From contig NZ_FOMD01000006.1 in assembly GCF_900112525.1 (NCBI RefSeq), positions 88,999 to 152,998 of the forward strand: DNA of 64,000 bases, in the 5' to 3' direction. Under the pieces are notes generated by a model. That model did no database searches. It saw only the letters and a program-made list of their open reading frames with translations, and was not told the origin of the DNA. The stretch comes from Klenkia taihuensis. Its GTDB lineage: Bacteria; Actinomycetota; Actinomycetes; Mycobacteriales; Geodermatophilaceae. The translations under genes were made by a program, and so were the position numbers. Of the stretch, positions 37,719 through 47,659 are shown in pieces; the first letter of the stretch is position 1; every line of letters starts with the position of its first letter.

Positions 37719-38566
37719 GCGCGCCCCGCACCGCCGTCGTCACCGGTGCCTCCGACGGCATCGGGGCGGCGGCCGCGCGCCGGTTGCACCGCGACGGCTG
37801 GCAGGTGGTCGTGGTGGGCCGGTCCCCGGAGAAGACCGCTGCGGTCGCCGACGAGCTGCAGGCCCAGGGCCACCCCGACGACCACCGCGAGGTGGAGCGG
37901 CACACCGTCGACTTCGCCCGGCTGGACGACGTCCGGGCACTGGCGGCGACCCTGGCGGGGCGCCACGCGCGCATCGACGTGCTGGCCAACAACGCCGGTG
38001 CGTCCTTCCCGCGGCGGACGACCACGGCCGACGGGTTCGAGACCACCTTCCAGGTCGACCACCTGGCCGGGTACCTGCTCACCCGGCTGCTGGAGCAACC
38101 GCTGCGCGCCGCCCGCGGTCGGGTGGTGACGACGTCGTCGTTCATGCACCGGCTCGGCCCGCTGCCGCGCACGGTCACCGCCGACCCGCCCCGGCCCTAC
38201 TCCGGGATGCTCGCCTACTCGCGGGCCAAGACGATGAACGCGCTGTTCACCCGCGAGCTGGCCCGCCGCTGGGCGCCCGACGTCACCGCCACCTGCTACA
38301 CCCCGGGCGCGGTGGCGACGTCCTTTGGCGCGCGGTCGGGCGGGTTGTCGGGGCTGGCCTGGAAGCTCGGGCTGTCCCGCACCTTCCGCACCCCCGCGCA
38401 GGGCGCGGACACCCTCGTGTGGCTGGCCACCGCGGACGAGGGCTGGCGCAACGGCGGCTTCCACGCCGACCGGGGCACCGCGCCCGCCATGCCCTGGGCC
38501 ACCGACGACCGCCGCGCGCGGGACCTGTGGCAGCTGTCGGCGGATGCGGTAGGACTGCCCGCGTGA
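37715..38566 (+). CDS. short-chain dehydrogenase/reductase, probable CTG start
   Basis: A classical SDR of about 283 residues: AVVTGASDGIGAAAARRLHR near the N-terminus, VLANNAGASFPRR (about residues 90-102), a catalytic Ser in VVTTSSFMHRLG and YSRAKTMNALF with the Tyr-Lys pair. The frame is open far upstream but offers no ATG, GTG or usable TTG near the true N-terminus. CTG at 37715 overlaps the TGA of the upstream gene (CTGA) and has GGAG eight bases before it, mirroring the GTGA overlaps used elsewhere. Its own stop overlaps the LigD gene start. Confidence 0.83.
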   Translation: MSAPRTAVVTGASDGIGAAAARRLHRDGWQVVVVGRSPEKTAAVADELQAQGHPDDHREVERHTVDFARLDDVRALAATLAGRHARIDVLANNAGASFPRRTTTADGFETTFQVDHLAGYLLTRLLEQPLRAARGRVVTTSSFMHRLGPLPRTVTADPPRPYSGMLAYSRAKTMNALFTRELARRWAPDVTATCYTPGAVATSFGARSGGLSGLAWKLGLSRTFRTPAQGADTLVWLATADEGWRNGGFHADRGTAPAMPWATDDRRARDLWQLSADAVGLPA

Positions 38567-39504
38567 GCGACGCCATCGAGGTCGAGGTCGACGGGCTCGA
38601 CGTCCGGCTGTCCAGCCCCGACCGGGTCTACTTCCCGGCCCACGGCTGGACCAAGAAGGACCTGCTCGACTACTACCTCGCCGTCGGGCCCGGCATCGTC
38701 AACGCCCTCCGTGAGCGGCCGTGCATGCTGCACCGGTTCCCCAAGGGCGTCGAGGGCGACAAGGTGCACCAGAAGCGCATCCCGGCCGGGGCGCCGCCGT
38801 GGATCGAGACGGTGCGGCTGCACTTCCCGCGCTGGAACCGCACCGCCGACGAGCTGTGCGTGACCCACCTGGCGCACGTGGCCTGGGCGGTGCAGATGTC
38901 GACCGTGGAGTTCCACCCGTGGAACAGCCGCCGCGCCGACACCGAGGTGCCCGACGAGTGGCGCATCGACCTCGACCCGATGCCCGACGCCGACTACGTC
39001 GCCGTCCGCCGGGTCGCCCACGTGGTGCACGAGGTGCTCGACGAGCTGGGCGCGGTGGGCTTCCCGAAGACCAGCGGTGGCAAGGGCCTGCACGTCTACG
39101 TCCGGATCAGGCCCGAGCACGGGTTCGCCGACGTCCGGCGGGGCGCGCTGGCGTTCGCCCGCGAGGTGGAGCGGCGCAGCGCCGACGTGACGACGACGTG
39201 GTGGCGCAAGGACCGCGACCCGACCGCGATCTTCCTGGACTACAACCAGAACGCCCGCGACCACACCATCGCCGCGGCCTACTCCGTGCGCGGCAACGCC
39301 GACGCCACGGTGTCCACGCCGATCCGCTGGGACGAGGTCGACGACGCCCACCCCCGCGACTTCACCATCGCCACCGTGCCCGCCCGGTTCGCGGAGCTCG
39401 GCGACCTGCACGCCGACATCGACCGCGAGGTGTTCGACTTCGCACCCCTGCTGGAGTGGGCCGACCGGGACGGCACGGAGGTCCCGCCCGAGGCCGACGA
39501 CTGA
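38563..39504 (+). CDS. LigD-type primase-polymerase (stand-alone polymerase domain)
   Basis: A 313-residue archaeo-eukaryotic primase-like polymerase, the domain used by bacterial LigD in non-homologous end joining. The catalytic Asp pair is in [18 protein letters not shown], the conserved [12 protein letters not shown] follows, and [20 protein letters not shown] supplies a third motif. No ligase or nuclease domain is attached, and no ku gene is in view. GTG 38563 overlaps the SDR stop (GTGA), and the stop overlaps the pxpA ATG by one base. Confidence 0.92.
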   Translation: MSDAIEVEVDGLDVRLSSPDRVYFPAHGWTKKDLLDYYLAVGPGIVNALRERPCMLHRFPKGVEGDKVHQKRIPAGAPPWIETVRLHFPRWNRTADELCVTHLAHVAWAVQMSTVEFHPWNSRRADTEVPDEWRIDLDPMPDADYVAVRRVAHVVHEVLDELGAVGFPKTSGGKGLHVYVRIRPEHGFADVRRGALAFAREVERRSADVTTTWWRKDRDPTAIFLDYNQNARDHTIAAAYSVRGNADATVSTPIRWDEVDDAHPRDFTIATVPARFAELGDLHADIDREVFDFAPLLEWADRDGTEVPPEADD

Positions 39505-40253
39505 TGGACCTCAACGCCGACCTCGGCGAGGGCTTCGGCGCCTGGACCCTCGGCGACGACGACGCCCTGCTCGAGGTCGTCACCAGCGCGAACGTCGCGT
39601 GCGGGTTCCACGCCGGCGACCCCCGCACCATGCGGCGCGTGTGCGAGCGGGCCGTGGAGCACGGGGTGGCGATCGGGGCGCAGGTCTCCTACCGCGACCT
39701 GCCCGGCTTCGGCCGCCGGTTCATCGACGTCGACCCCGACGAGCTCACCCAGGACGTCGTCGCCCAGCTCGGCGCCCTCTCGGCGTTCGCCCGGGTGGCC
39801 GGTGACCGGGTGCGCTACCTCAAGCCGCACGGCGCGCTCTACAACGCGGTCGTGACGCACGAGGAGCAGGCCGCCGCGGTGGTCGCCGCCGTCCTCGACG
39901 TCGACCGCACCCTCCCGGTGCTGGGGCTCCCCGGGTCGGCGTTCCTGCGGCTGGCGCGCGAGGCCGGGCTGACCGCCGTCCACGAGGCGTTCGCCGACCG
40001 CGCCTACACCCCGGACGGCGCCCTGGTGCCCCGGCGCCTGCCCGGCGCGGTGCTGCACGACGCCGACGTGGTCGCCGCCCGCTGCGTCGCCATGGCGACC
40101 GGCCGCCCGGTGCACGACGTGGACGGCGGTGAGCTGCGGCTGGCCCCGGCGTCGATCTGCGTGCACGGCGACACCCCGGGCGCGGTCGGCATCGCCCGCC
40201 GGGTGCGCGCCGAGCTGACCGCGGCGGGGGTCGAGCTCGCCCCCTTCGCATGA
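39504..40253 (+). CDS. pxpA: 5-oxoprolinase subunit A (PxpA, LamB/YcsF family)
   Basis: A 249-residue protein of the LamB/YcsF family: [20 protein letters not shown] at the start, [19 protein letters not shown] (about residues 27-45), [12 protein letters not shown] and [11 protein letters not shown]. With PxpB and PxpC it forms an ATP-dependent 5-oxoprolinase that opens 5-oxoproline to glutamate. It is followed by pxpB with an ATGA overlap. The ATG overlaps the LigD-type stop as TGATG. Confidence 0.95.
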   Translation: MDLNADLGEGFGAWTLGDDDALLEVVTSANVACGFHAGDPRTMRRVCERAVEHGVAIGAQVSYRDLPGFGRRFIDVDPDELTQDVVAQLGALSAFARVAGDRVRYLKPHGALYNAVVTHEEQAAAVVAAVLDVDRTLPVLGLPGSAFLRLAREAGLTAVHEAFADRAYTPDGALVPRRLPGAVLHDADVVAARCVAMATGRPVHDVDGGELRLAPASICVHGDTPGAVGIARRVRAELTAAGVELAPFA

Positions 40254-40858
40254 GGCTGCTGCCCAGCGGGGACGCCGGGGTGCTCGTCGAGCTCGCCGAC
40301 CTCGACGAGGTGCTGGCGCTGCACGCCGCGCTCGCCGACCCGCCCGCCGGCGTGCTCGACGTCGTCCCGGCCGCCCGCACCGTGCTGGTCGTCCTCGACC
40401 CCGGCCGCACGACGACGGCCGCCGTGGCGTCGTGGGTGCGGGCCGCCCGGCCGGTCGCCGGTGCGCGGCCGCGGGGCCCGGAGGTCGAGGTGCCGGTGCA
40501 CTACGACGGCGCGGACCTGGCCGACGTCGCCGCCGCACTGGGGTGCTCCCCGGCGCAGGTGGTCGCCCGGCACACCGGCACCGTCTGGACCGTCGCCTTC
40601 GGCGGGTTCGCCCCCGGGTTCGGCTACGCGGTGCCCGACGGAGGCGGGTGGGACGTGCCGCGGCGGTCGACCCCGCGCACCCGGGTGCCGGCCGGTGCGG
40701 TGGCGGTGGCGGGCGGCTTCGGCGCGGTCTACCCGCAGGCCTCGCCCGGCGGCTGGCAGCTGCTCGGCCGCACCGACCTGGCGGTGTTCGACGTCGCCCG
40801 CGACCCCGCGGCCCTGCTCCGCCCCGGCGTGCGCATCCGGTTCACGGAGGCACGGTGA
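40250..40858 (+). CDS. pxpB: 5-oxoprolinase subunit B (PxpB, KipI-like)
   Basis: A 202-residue protein of the KipI/PxpB family. It opens [15 protein letters not shown] and carries [18 protein letters not shown] (about residues 112-129), [20 protein letters not shown] and [15 protein letters not shown]. It is the second subunit of the 5-oxoprolinase complex, known to assemble with PxpC. Overlaps of four bases on both sides indicate coupled translation with pxpA and pxpC. Confidence 0.95.
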   Translation: MRLLPSGDAGVLVELADLDEVLALHAALADPPAGVLDVVPAARTVLVVLDPGRTTTAAVASWVRAARPVAGARPRGPEVEVPVHYDGADLADVAAALGCSPAQVVARHTGTVWTVAFGGFAPGFGYAVPDGGGWDVPRRSTPRTRVPAGAVAVAGGFGAVYPQASPGGWQLLGRTDLAVFDVARDPAALLRPGVRIRFTEAR

Positions 40859-41685
40859 GCCTCGAGGTGCTGTCCCCGGGCCCGCTGACCACCGTGCAGG
40901 ACCTCGGCCGGCCCGGCCTGGCCGCCGAGGGCGTCGGCCGGTCCGGTGCGGCGGACCGGGCGTCGGCCGCGCTGGCCAACCGGCTGCTGGGCAACGACCC
41001 GTCGGCGGCGCTGCTGGAGGTCACCGCCGGCGGGCTGGCCGTGCGGGCCGGCACCGGGGTGTGGGTGGCGCTGACCGGCGCCCGCTGCCCGGGCGCCCCG
41101 TGGGCCGCCCCGACCTGGCTGGCGGCGGGGCAGCAGCTGCGGCTCGGCCCGCCGGCGCGGGGGCTGCGCAGCTACCTGGCGGTGCGCGGCGGGGTCGCCG
41201 TCCCGCCGGTGCTGGGCTCGCGGTCCACCGACCTGCTCTCCGGGCTCGGTCCGCCGCCGGTCGCGGCCGGCGACGTCCTCCCGGTCGGGACGGCGGCCGG
41301 GCCGTGGCCGGGCGCCGACGTGGCCCCGGTGGCCGAGCCGGTGGGGGAGCTGGTCGTCGCGCTGCGCCCGGGACCGCGCGCGGACTGGTTCACCGACGAG
41401 GCGCACCACGTCCTCAGCGGCACCGCGTGGGAGGTGACGGGGGAGAGCAACCGGGTCGGCCTGCGGCTGGCCGGGCCGTCGCTGGAGCGGGTCCGGGACG
41501 GCGAGCTGCCCAGCGAGGGCCTGGTGCGCGGCGCGGTGCAGGTGCCGCCGTCCGGGCAGCCGGTGCTGTTCCTCGCCGACCACCCGGTCACCGGCGGCTA
41601 CCCGGTGATCGGCTACGTGGCCGACGCCGACGTCGACCGCTGCGCCCAGCTCGCCCCCGGCGACACCCTCCGCCTCCGGGGTTGA
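40855..41685 (+). CDS. pxpC: 5-oxoprolinase subunit C (PxpC, KipA-like)
   Basis: A 276-residue biotin-dependent-carboxyltransferase-like (KipA/PxpC) protein: LEVLSPGPLTTVQDLGRPGL at the start, GRSGAADRASAALANRLLGN, a middle YLAVRGGVAVPPVLGSRSTD and a C-terminal SEGLVRGAVQVPPSGQPVLF with DHPVTGGYPVIGYV. It completes the PxpABC complex. The GTG overlaps the pxpB stop. A hairpin shared with convergent katE follows. Confidence 0.95.
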   Translation: MSLEVLSPGPLTTVQDLGRPGLAAEGVGRSGAADRASAALANRLLGNDPSAALLEVTAGGLAVRAGTGVWVALTGARCPGAPWAAPTWLAAGQQLRLGPPARGLRSYLAVRGGVAVPPVLGSRSTDLLSGLGPPPVAAGDVLPVGTAAGPWPGADVAPVAEPVGELVVALRPGPRADWFTDEAHHVLSGTAWEVTGESNRVGLRLAGPSLERVRDGELPSEGLVRGAVQVPPSGQPVLFLADHPVTGGYPVIGYVADADVDRCAQLAPGDTLRLRG

Positions 41686-41707
41686 TGTCCCGTGCGGCCG
41701 TCCCGCG

Positions 41708-41740
41708 CCCACCGCCCCGGGGGACGGCGGGCGCGGTGGG
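41708..41740. terminator. bidirectional terminator between pxpC and katE
   Basis: An 8-bp stem (CCCACCGC at 41708-41715, GCGGTGGG at 41733-41740) with a G/C-rich loop occupies the 55-base gap between the convergent stops and abuts the katE stop. Confidence 0.6.
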
Positions 41741-43846
<2,106 letters not shown>

Positions 43847-43906
43847 GGGGCTCCCTGGGCTCGGGGCGGGCAGTGGGTGCTGGCGCCGTTCCCTGGACGC
43901 GAGACG

Positions 43907-45430
43907 TCAGGCCCCATGCCCTCCGTCGACGGGGGCCGAAACCGTTCCGTCTGCGCGGGCGCGCTCGCCCAGCTCGGCGGCCAGGTCGGTCTCCCCGCGG
44001 GTCCGGGCGGCGAGCAGGCCCCAGCCGACGTCGGCGGTCCAGCGGGCCCGGTGCAGCCACGCCGCCGTGCCCGGTGCCGGGCGCAACTCGGCCCGCGCCG
44101 CCGTCCCGACCTCGTCCAGGCCCTCCAGGGCCGTGCGGAGCGCGCCCTCGTCACCGGTGCCCGTCACGAGGGCGGCGGTCGCCCGCTCGGCGGCGGTCAC
44201 CGCGGCGGGCAGCCGGCGGGTGGCCGCGCGGGGGAGCAGCAGCAGGCCGGCGGCCAGCGCCAGCGCGATGCCCACGACGGTCTCGGTGAGCCGGGTGCCG
44301 ATCAGCTCCACCCCGCTGCGGTCGGGCACGCCGACGTGCACCAGCATCAGCGACAGCGGCGTGATGAACGCGACCGCCAGCACGTACTGCGCGGCCACCA
44401 GCAGCTCGACCCCGACCAGCAGCAGGCCGACGACCACCACCTCGACGCCGACCGGCAGGTCCGCGGCCAGCAGCAGCCCGGCGACGCCGACCCCGAGCAG
44501 GGTGCCGGTCACCCGGTGCACCGCGCGGGTGCGGGCCGCCCGCGCGCCGGTGCCCATCAGCACCGCCACCGCCGTGGTGGACGCCCAGTAGGTGCTGGCC
44601 AGACCGAGGCCGGCGGCCAGCAGGCCCGCCCCGGTGACCCCGGCCCAGGTGCGCACCGCGGTCGGCACCCAGGCGGGCACCGCGCGCACCGCGGCCGTGC
44701 GGGGGGCGGACGGCGGGACCGGGGGGACGTCGGCGGGGGACAGCCCGTGCAGGAACGCGGCCTCGAGCTCGCGCACCCGGGGCCGCAGGGACGGTCGCCG
44801 GCGGCTGCCCGCGGCGACCGCCGCGTCGGCGACGCGCAGTGCCCGCGCGACCGCCTCGGGCGGCGCCGCCCCGGCCACCGCCGCCCCGGCCGCGGCCACC
44901 GCCCGGCGCTCGGGCCCCGCCGGGTCCCGGACCCAGGGCGCCATCACCACGAGCCAGGCGAGCGCGGCCCCGCCCGCCGCGGCCGCCACGTGGCCGGCCA
45001 GCGCCGACGGGGCGGCACCGAGCGCGCTGGCGCTGCCCCCGACCAGGACCACCCCCAACGCCCCGGGAGGGCCGACGCGCAGCACCGCGGTCGCCGCGGT
45101 GGCCGCGCCGGCCAGCAGCCCCAGCACCACCGACAGCAGCACCGGTGACCCGCCGGCCAGGCCGCACACCGCGACGGCCAGCACCAGCACCGCCCCGCAC
45201 CCGGCGACGACCGGGGCCCGCCGACGGTGGGACAGCTGGTGCCCGTACACCGCGGTCAGCCCGCCCAGCGCCGCGGCCGAGCCCAGGTCGGCGTGCCCGG
45301 CGGCCACCCCGGCGCCCAGGGGCACCGCGACGCACAGCGCGGCCGACACCGCGCGCCGCCCGGCCGCGGCCCACAGCGCCCGGACGGCGGGCGGTCGGTG
45401 GCCGAGCAGGTGGTGGACGGCGAGGGGCAC
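43907..45430 (-). CDS. FUSC family membrane transporter
   Basis: A 507-residue protein with two blocks of membrane helices, separated by a soluble region from about residue 180 to 270, then VGVAGLLLAADLPVGVEVVV and FITPLSLMLVHVGVPDRSGV, and a final helical cytoplasmic part. This double-block layout is that of the fusaric acid/aromatic acid exporter (FUSC/YccS) family. Substrate unknown. The GTG at 45430 is the best start in the frame but has only a weak ribosome site; upstream sequence in the frame is low-complexity. It may be read into katE. Confidence 0.84.
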   Translation of the reverse strand: MPLAVHHLLGHRPPAVRALWAAAGRRAVSAALCVAVPLGAGVAAGHADLGSAAALGGLTAVYGHQLSHRRRAPVVAGCGAVLVLAVAVCGLAGGSPVLLSVVLGLLAGAATAATAVLRVGPPGALGVVLVGGSASALGAAPSALAGHVAAAAGGAALAWLVVMAPWVRDPAGPERRAVAAAGAAVAGAAPPEAVARALRVADAAVAAGSRRRPSLRPRVRELEAAFLHGLSPADVPPVPPSAPRTAAVRAVPAWVPTAVRTWAGVTGAGLLAAGLGLASTYWASTTAVAVLMGTGARAARTRAVHRVTGTLLGVGVAGLLLAADLPVGVEVVVVGLLLVGVELLVAAQYVLAVAFITPLSLMLVHVGVPDRSGVELIGTRLTETVVGIALALAAGLLLLPRAATRRLPAAVTAAERATAALVTGTGDEGALRTALEGLDEVGTAARAELRPAPGTAAWLHRARWTADVGWGLLAARTRGETDLAAELGERARADGTVSAPVDGGHGA

Positions 45431-45558
45431 ACCGCCATGGTCGGCGCCGCCGGGCACCCGGCCGAGCCGCGGCACCCGGTGGGCGGAAGACGCGACCGGC
45501 CTCACGGTCCACCCGATCGGGGACGACGCACGCACACCCGCTGCACATCTGCGGCGAC

Positions 45559-45564
45559 TACGTT
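45559..45564 (+). promoter_or_regulatory. -10 element (TACGTT) of a leaderless methyltransferase gene
   Basis: TACGTT is separated by seven bases from the GTG at 45572, and no Shine-Dalgarno site is present, which fits the leaderless pattern found repeatedly in this window. Confidence 0.45.
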
Positions 45565-45571
45565 GCCCGCC

Positions 45572-46156
45572 GTGCACGCCACCGACTGGGACGCCCGCTA
45601 CGCCGAGAAGCAGCAGTGGTCGGCCGAGCCGAACCCGGTGGTCGCCGAGCTCTGCGCCGACCTCGCGCCGGGCACCGCGGTCGACCTCGCGGCCGGGGAG
45701 GGCCGGCACGCGCTGTGGCTGGCCGCCCGCGGCTGGCGGGTGACCGCCGTCGACTTCTCCGCGGTCGGCCTGGACCGCGGCCGGGCGACCTGGCACGGGC
45801 CCGACGTCCTGTGGTCGGTCGCCGACGTCACCACGTGGACGGCGGCGGAGGCGTCGCTGGACCTGGTGCTGGTCGCCTACCTGCACCTGCCGGAGGCGGA
45901 GACCGCCGGCCTGCTCACCCGGGCCGTGGGCTGGCTGCGCCCCGGCGGGCGCCTGCTGGTGCTCGGCCACGACGTGGACAACGTGGCGCACGGCGTCGGC
46001 GGGCCGCAGGACACCGCGATCCTGCACTCGGTGGACCGGCTGGCCCCCGTCGCGGCGCTGCTGGAGGTCGACCGGCTCGAGCAGCTGCCCCGCGAGACCC
46101 CCGCCGGCACGGCGCTGGACACCCTGCTCTGGGGGCGGCGACCGGTCTCGAGGTGA
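45572..46156 (+). CDS. class I SAM-dependent methyltransferase
   Basis: A 194-residue methyltransferase: DWDARYAEKQQWSAEPNPVV at the start, AVDLAAGEGRHALWLAARGW (about residues 38-57) as the SAM-binding motif I, then VTAVDFSAVGLDRG, LDLVLVAYLHLP and GWLRPGGRLLVLGHD. It resembles the small tellurite-resistance-like/SAM methyltransferases. Substrate unknown. Its GTG has no Shine-Dalgarno but a -10-like TACGTT seven bases upstream. Confidence 0.86.
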   Translation: MHATDWDARYAEKQQWSAEPNPVVAELCADLAPGTAVDLAAGEGRHALWLAARGWRVTAVDFSAVGLDRGRATWHGPDVLWSVADVTTWTAAEASLDLVLVAYLHLPEAETAGLLTRAVGWLRPGGRLLVLGHDVDNVAHGVGGPQDTAILHSVDRLAPVAALLEVDRLEQLPRETPAGTALDTLLWGRRPVSR

Positions 46157-46170
46157 AGTCCACCGGGGAG

Positions 46171-46263
46171 GTGTGGTTCGCTCGTGTGGTGCACAACCCG
46201 GAGCTGACCCGACGCCGCGTCGTCGACTTCGCCCTGGTCTGCACCTCCCGCTGTCACGGCTGA
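46171..46263 (+). CDS. putative Cys-containing leader peptide upstream of sfnG
   Basis: A short open frame of up to 30 residues ending TRRRVVDFALVCTSRCHG, with two Cys codons near the stop. Short peptides with an Arg-Arg-x-Val-Asp core and late Cys codons precede sulfur assimilation genes in many actinobacteria and act as attenuation leaders. The exact start is unclear: GTG at 46153, 46171, 46186 or 46189 are all in frame, and GGGGAGG lies at 46165-46171. A hairpin follows 19 bases after its stop and the sulfur gene sfnG 79 bases after it. Confidence 0.65.
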   Translation: MWFARVVHNPELTRRRVVDFALVCTSRCHG

Positions 46264-46282
46264 CCCGCGCCCGCAGCCCTTC

Positions 46283-46301
46283 CCGCCGGCGATCCCGGCG
46301 G
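46283..46301 (+). promoter_or_regulatory. attenuator-like hairpin in the sfnG leader
   Basis: A perfect 7-bp stem (CCGCCGG at 46283-46289, CCGGCGG at 46295-46301) with a 5-base loop lies between the leader peptide stop and sfnG. Ribosome stalling at the Cys codons could change its folding. Confidence 0.5.
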
Positions 46302-46342
46302 TCCTCCCTGCACGCCCGTCACCCCTCGAGGACACCCATCCC

Positions 46343-47482
46343 ATGAGCACCCCCACCACCGACCAGCCCGCCGCGACGAAGTTCGCCTACTGGGTCCCCA
46401 ACGTCAGCGGCGGCCTGGTCACCTCCACCATCGAGCAGCGCACCGACTGGGGCTACGACTACAACAAGAAGCTCGCGCAGACCGCCGAGGCCGTCGGCTT
46501 CGAGTACGCCCTCTCCCAGGTGCGGTACATGGCCAGCTACGGCGCGGAGTTCCAGCACGAGTCGACGTCGTTCTCCCTCGGCCTGCTGCTGGCCACCGAG
46601 CGGCTCAAGGTCATCGCCGCCGTCCACCCCGGCCTGTGGCAGCCCGGCGTGCTGGCCAAGCTCGGCGCCACCGCCGACCACATGAGCAACGGCCGGTTCG
46701 CCGTCAACGTCGTCTCGGGCTGGTTCAAGGGCGAGTTCACCGCCATGGGCGAGCCGTGGCTGGAGCACGACGAGCGCTACCGGCGGGCCGAGGAGTTCAT
46801 CTCCGCGCTGCGCGGCATCTGGACCGAGGAGGGCTACACCCTCGGCGGCGACTTCTACCGGTTCCGCGACTTCGACCTCAAGCCCAAGCCGCTGGCGTCG
46901 GCGGGCCGGCCGCACCCGGAGATCTTCCAGGGCGGCAACTCCACCGCCGCCCGCGCGATGGCCGGCCGGGTCAGCGACTGGTACTTCTCCAACGGCAAGG
47001 ACCTGGCCGGCATCGACGAGCAGATCCGCGACGTCCGCGCGGTCGCCGACCCGCTGGGCCGCCGGGTGCGGTTCGGGCTCAACGGCTTCGTCATCGCCCG
47101 CGACACCGAGGCCGAGGCCCGCGAGACGCTGCGCGAGATCGTCGCCAAGGCGAACAAGCCCGCCGTCGAGGGCTTCCGCGACGCGGTGCAGCAGGCCGGC
47201 AGCTCCACCGGCGACAAGCGGGGCATGTGGGCGGACTCCACCTTCGAGGACCTGGTCCAGTACAACGACGGCTTCCGCACCAACCTGATCGGCACGCCCG
47301 AGCAGATCGCCGAGCGCATCGTGGAGTTCCGCAGGCACGGCGTGGACCTCATCCTGTGCGGCTTCCTGCACTTCCAGGAGGAGGTGGAGCACTTCGGGGC
47401 GAAGGTGCTGCCGCTGGTCCGGGAGATGGAGGCCGCGGCCGGGATCGCCCCGTCGCCGTTCCAGCCCGCCGTCCCGGCCTGA
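46343..47482 (+). CDS. sfnG: FMNH2-dependent dimethyl sulfone monooxygenase (SfnG)
   Basis: A 379-residue luciferase-like monooxygenase with strong SfnG character throughout: FAYWVPNVSGGLVTSTIEQR (residues 14-33), GFEYALSQVRYMASYGAEFQ, VNVVSGWFKGEFTAMGEPWL, HPEIFQGGNSTAARAMAGRV and FEDLVQYNDGFRTNLIGTPE. SfnG oxidises dimethyl sulfone to methanesulfinate, releasing sulfur for biosynthesis when sulfate or cysteine is scarce. No partner flavin reductase or sulfonate transporter is adjacent. The ATG has GAGGAC about 10 bases upstream. A leader peptide and hairpin precede it. Confidence 0.92.
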   Translation: MSTPTTDQPAATKFAYWVPNVSGGLVTSTIEQRTDWGYDYNKKLAQTAEAVGFEYALSQVRYMASYGAEFQHESTSFSLGLLLATERLKVIAAVHPGLWQPGVLAKLGATADHMSNGRFAVNVVSGWFKGEFTAMGEPWLEHDERYRRAEEFISALRGIWTEEGYTLGGDFYRFRDFDLKPKPLASAGRPHPEIFQGGNSTAARAMAGRVSDWYFSNGKDLAGIDEQIRDVRAVADPLGRRVRFGLNGFVIARDTEAEARETLREIVAKANKPAVEGFRDAVQQAGSSTGDKRGMWADSTFEDLVQYNDGFRTNLIGTPEQIAERIVEFRRHGVDLILCGFLHFQEEVEHFGAKVLPLVREMEAAAGIAPSPFQPAVPA

Positions 47483-47502
47483 TCCCGGGTACGGTCCCGC
47501 CC

Positions 47503-47628
47503 ATGCTCGGCATGGGCGGGACCAACGGGGAGCAGGGACGGCGACGGCAGCGGCTCGTCGCCGGGATCATCGTGCTGGCGATGGTGCTGGCCGCCGGCGC
47601 GGTGCTGTTCTCGATGCTCCTGGGCTGA
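47503..47628 (+). CDS. small single-helix membrane protein
   Basis: A 41-residue peptide: a polar start with GMGGTNGEQGRRRQR followed by one hydrophobic helix (about residues 18-39, LVAGIIVLAMVLAAGAVLFS). TACGGT at 47490-47495 lies seven bases before the ATG, so it may be leaderless; an ATG at 47512 is an alternative. No family is recognised. It lies between sfnG and the ABC-F gene. Confidence 0.55.
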   Translation: MLGMGGTNGEQGRRRQRLVAGIIVLAMVLAAGAVLFSMLLG

Positions 47629-47659
47629 CCCGGGACCGCCGTCCGGGACACTGGTCGCC

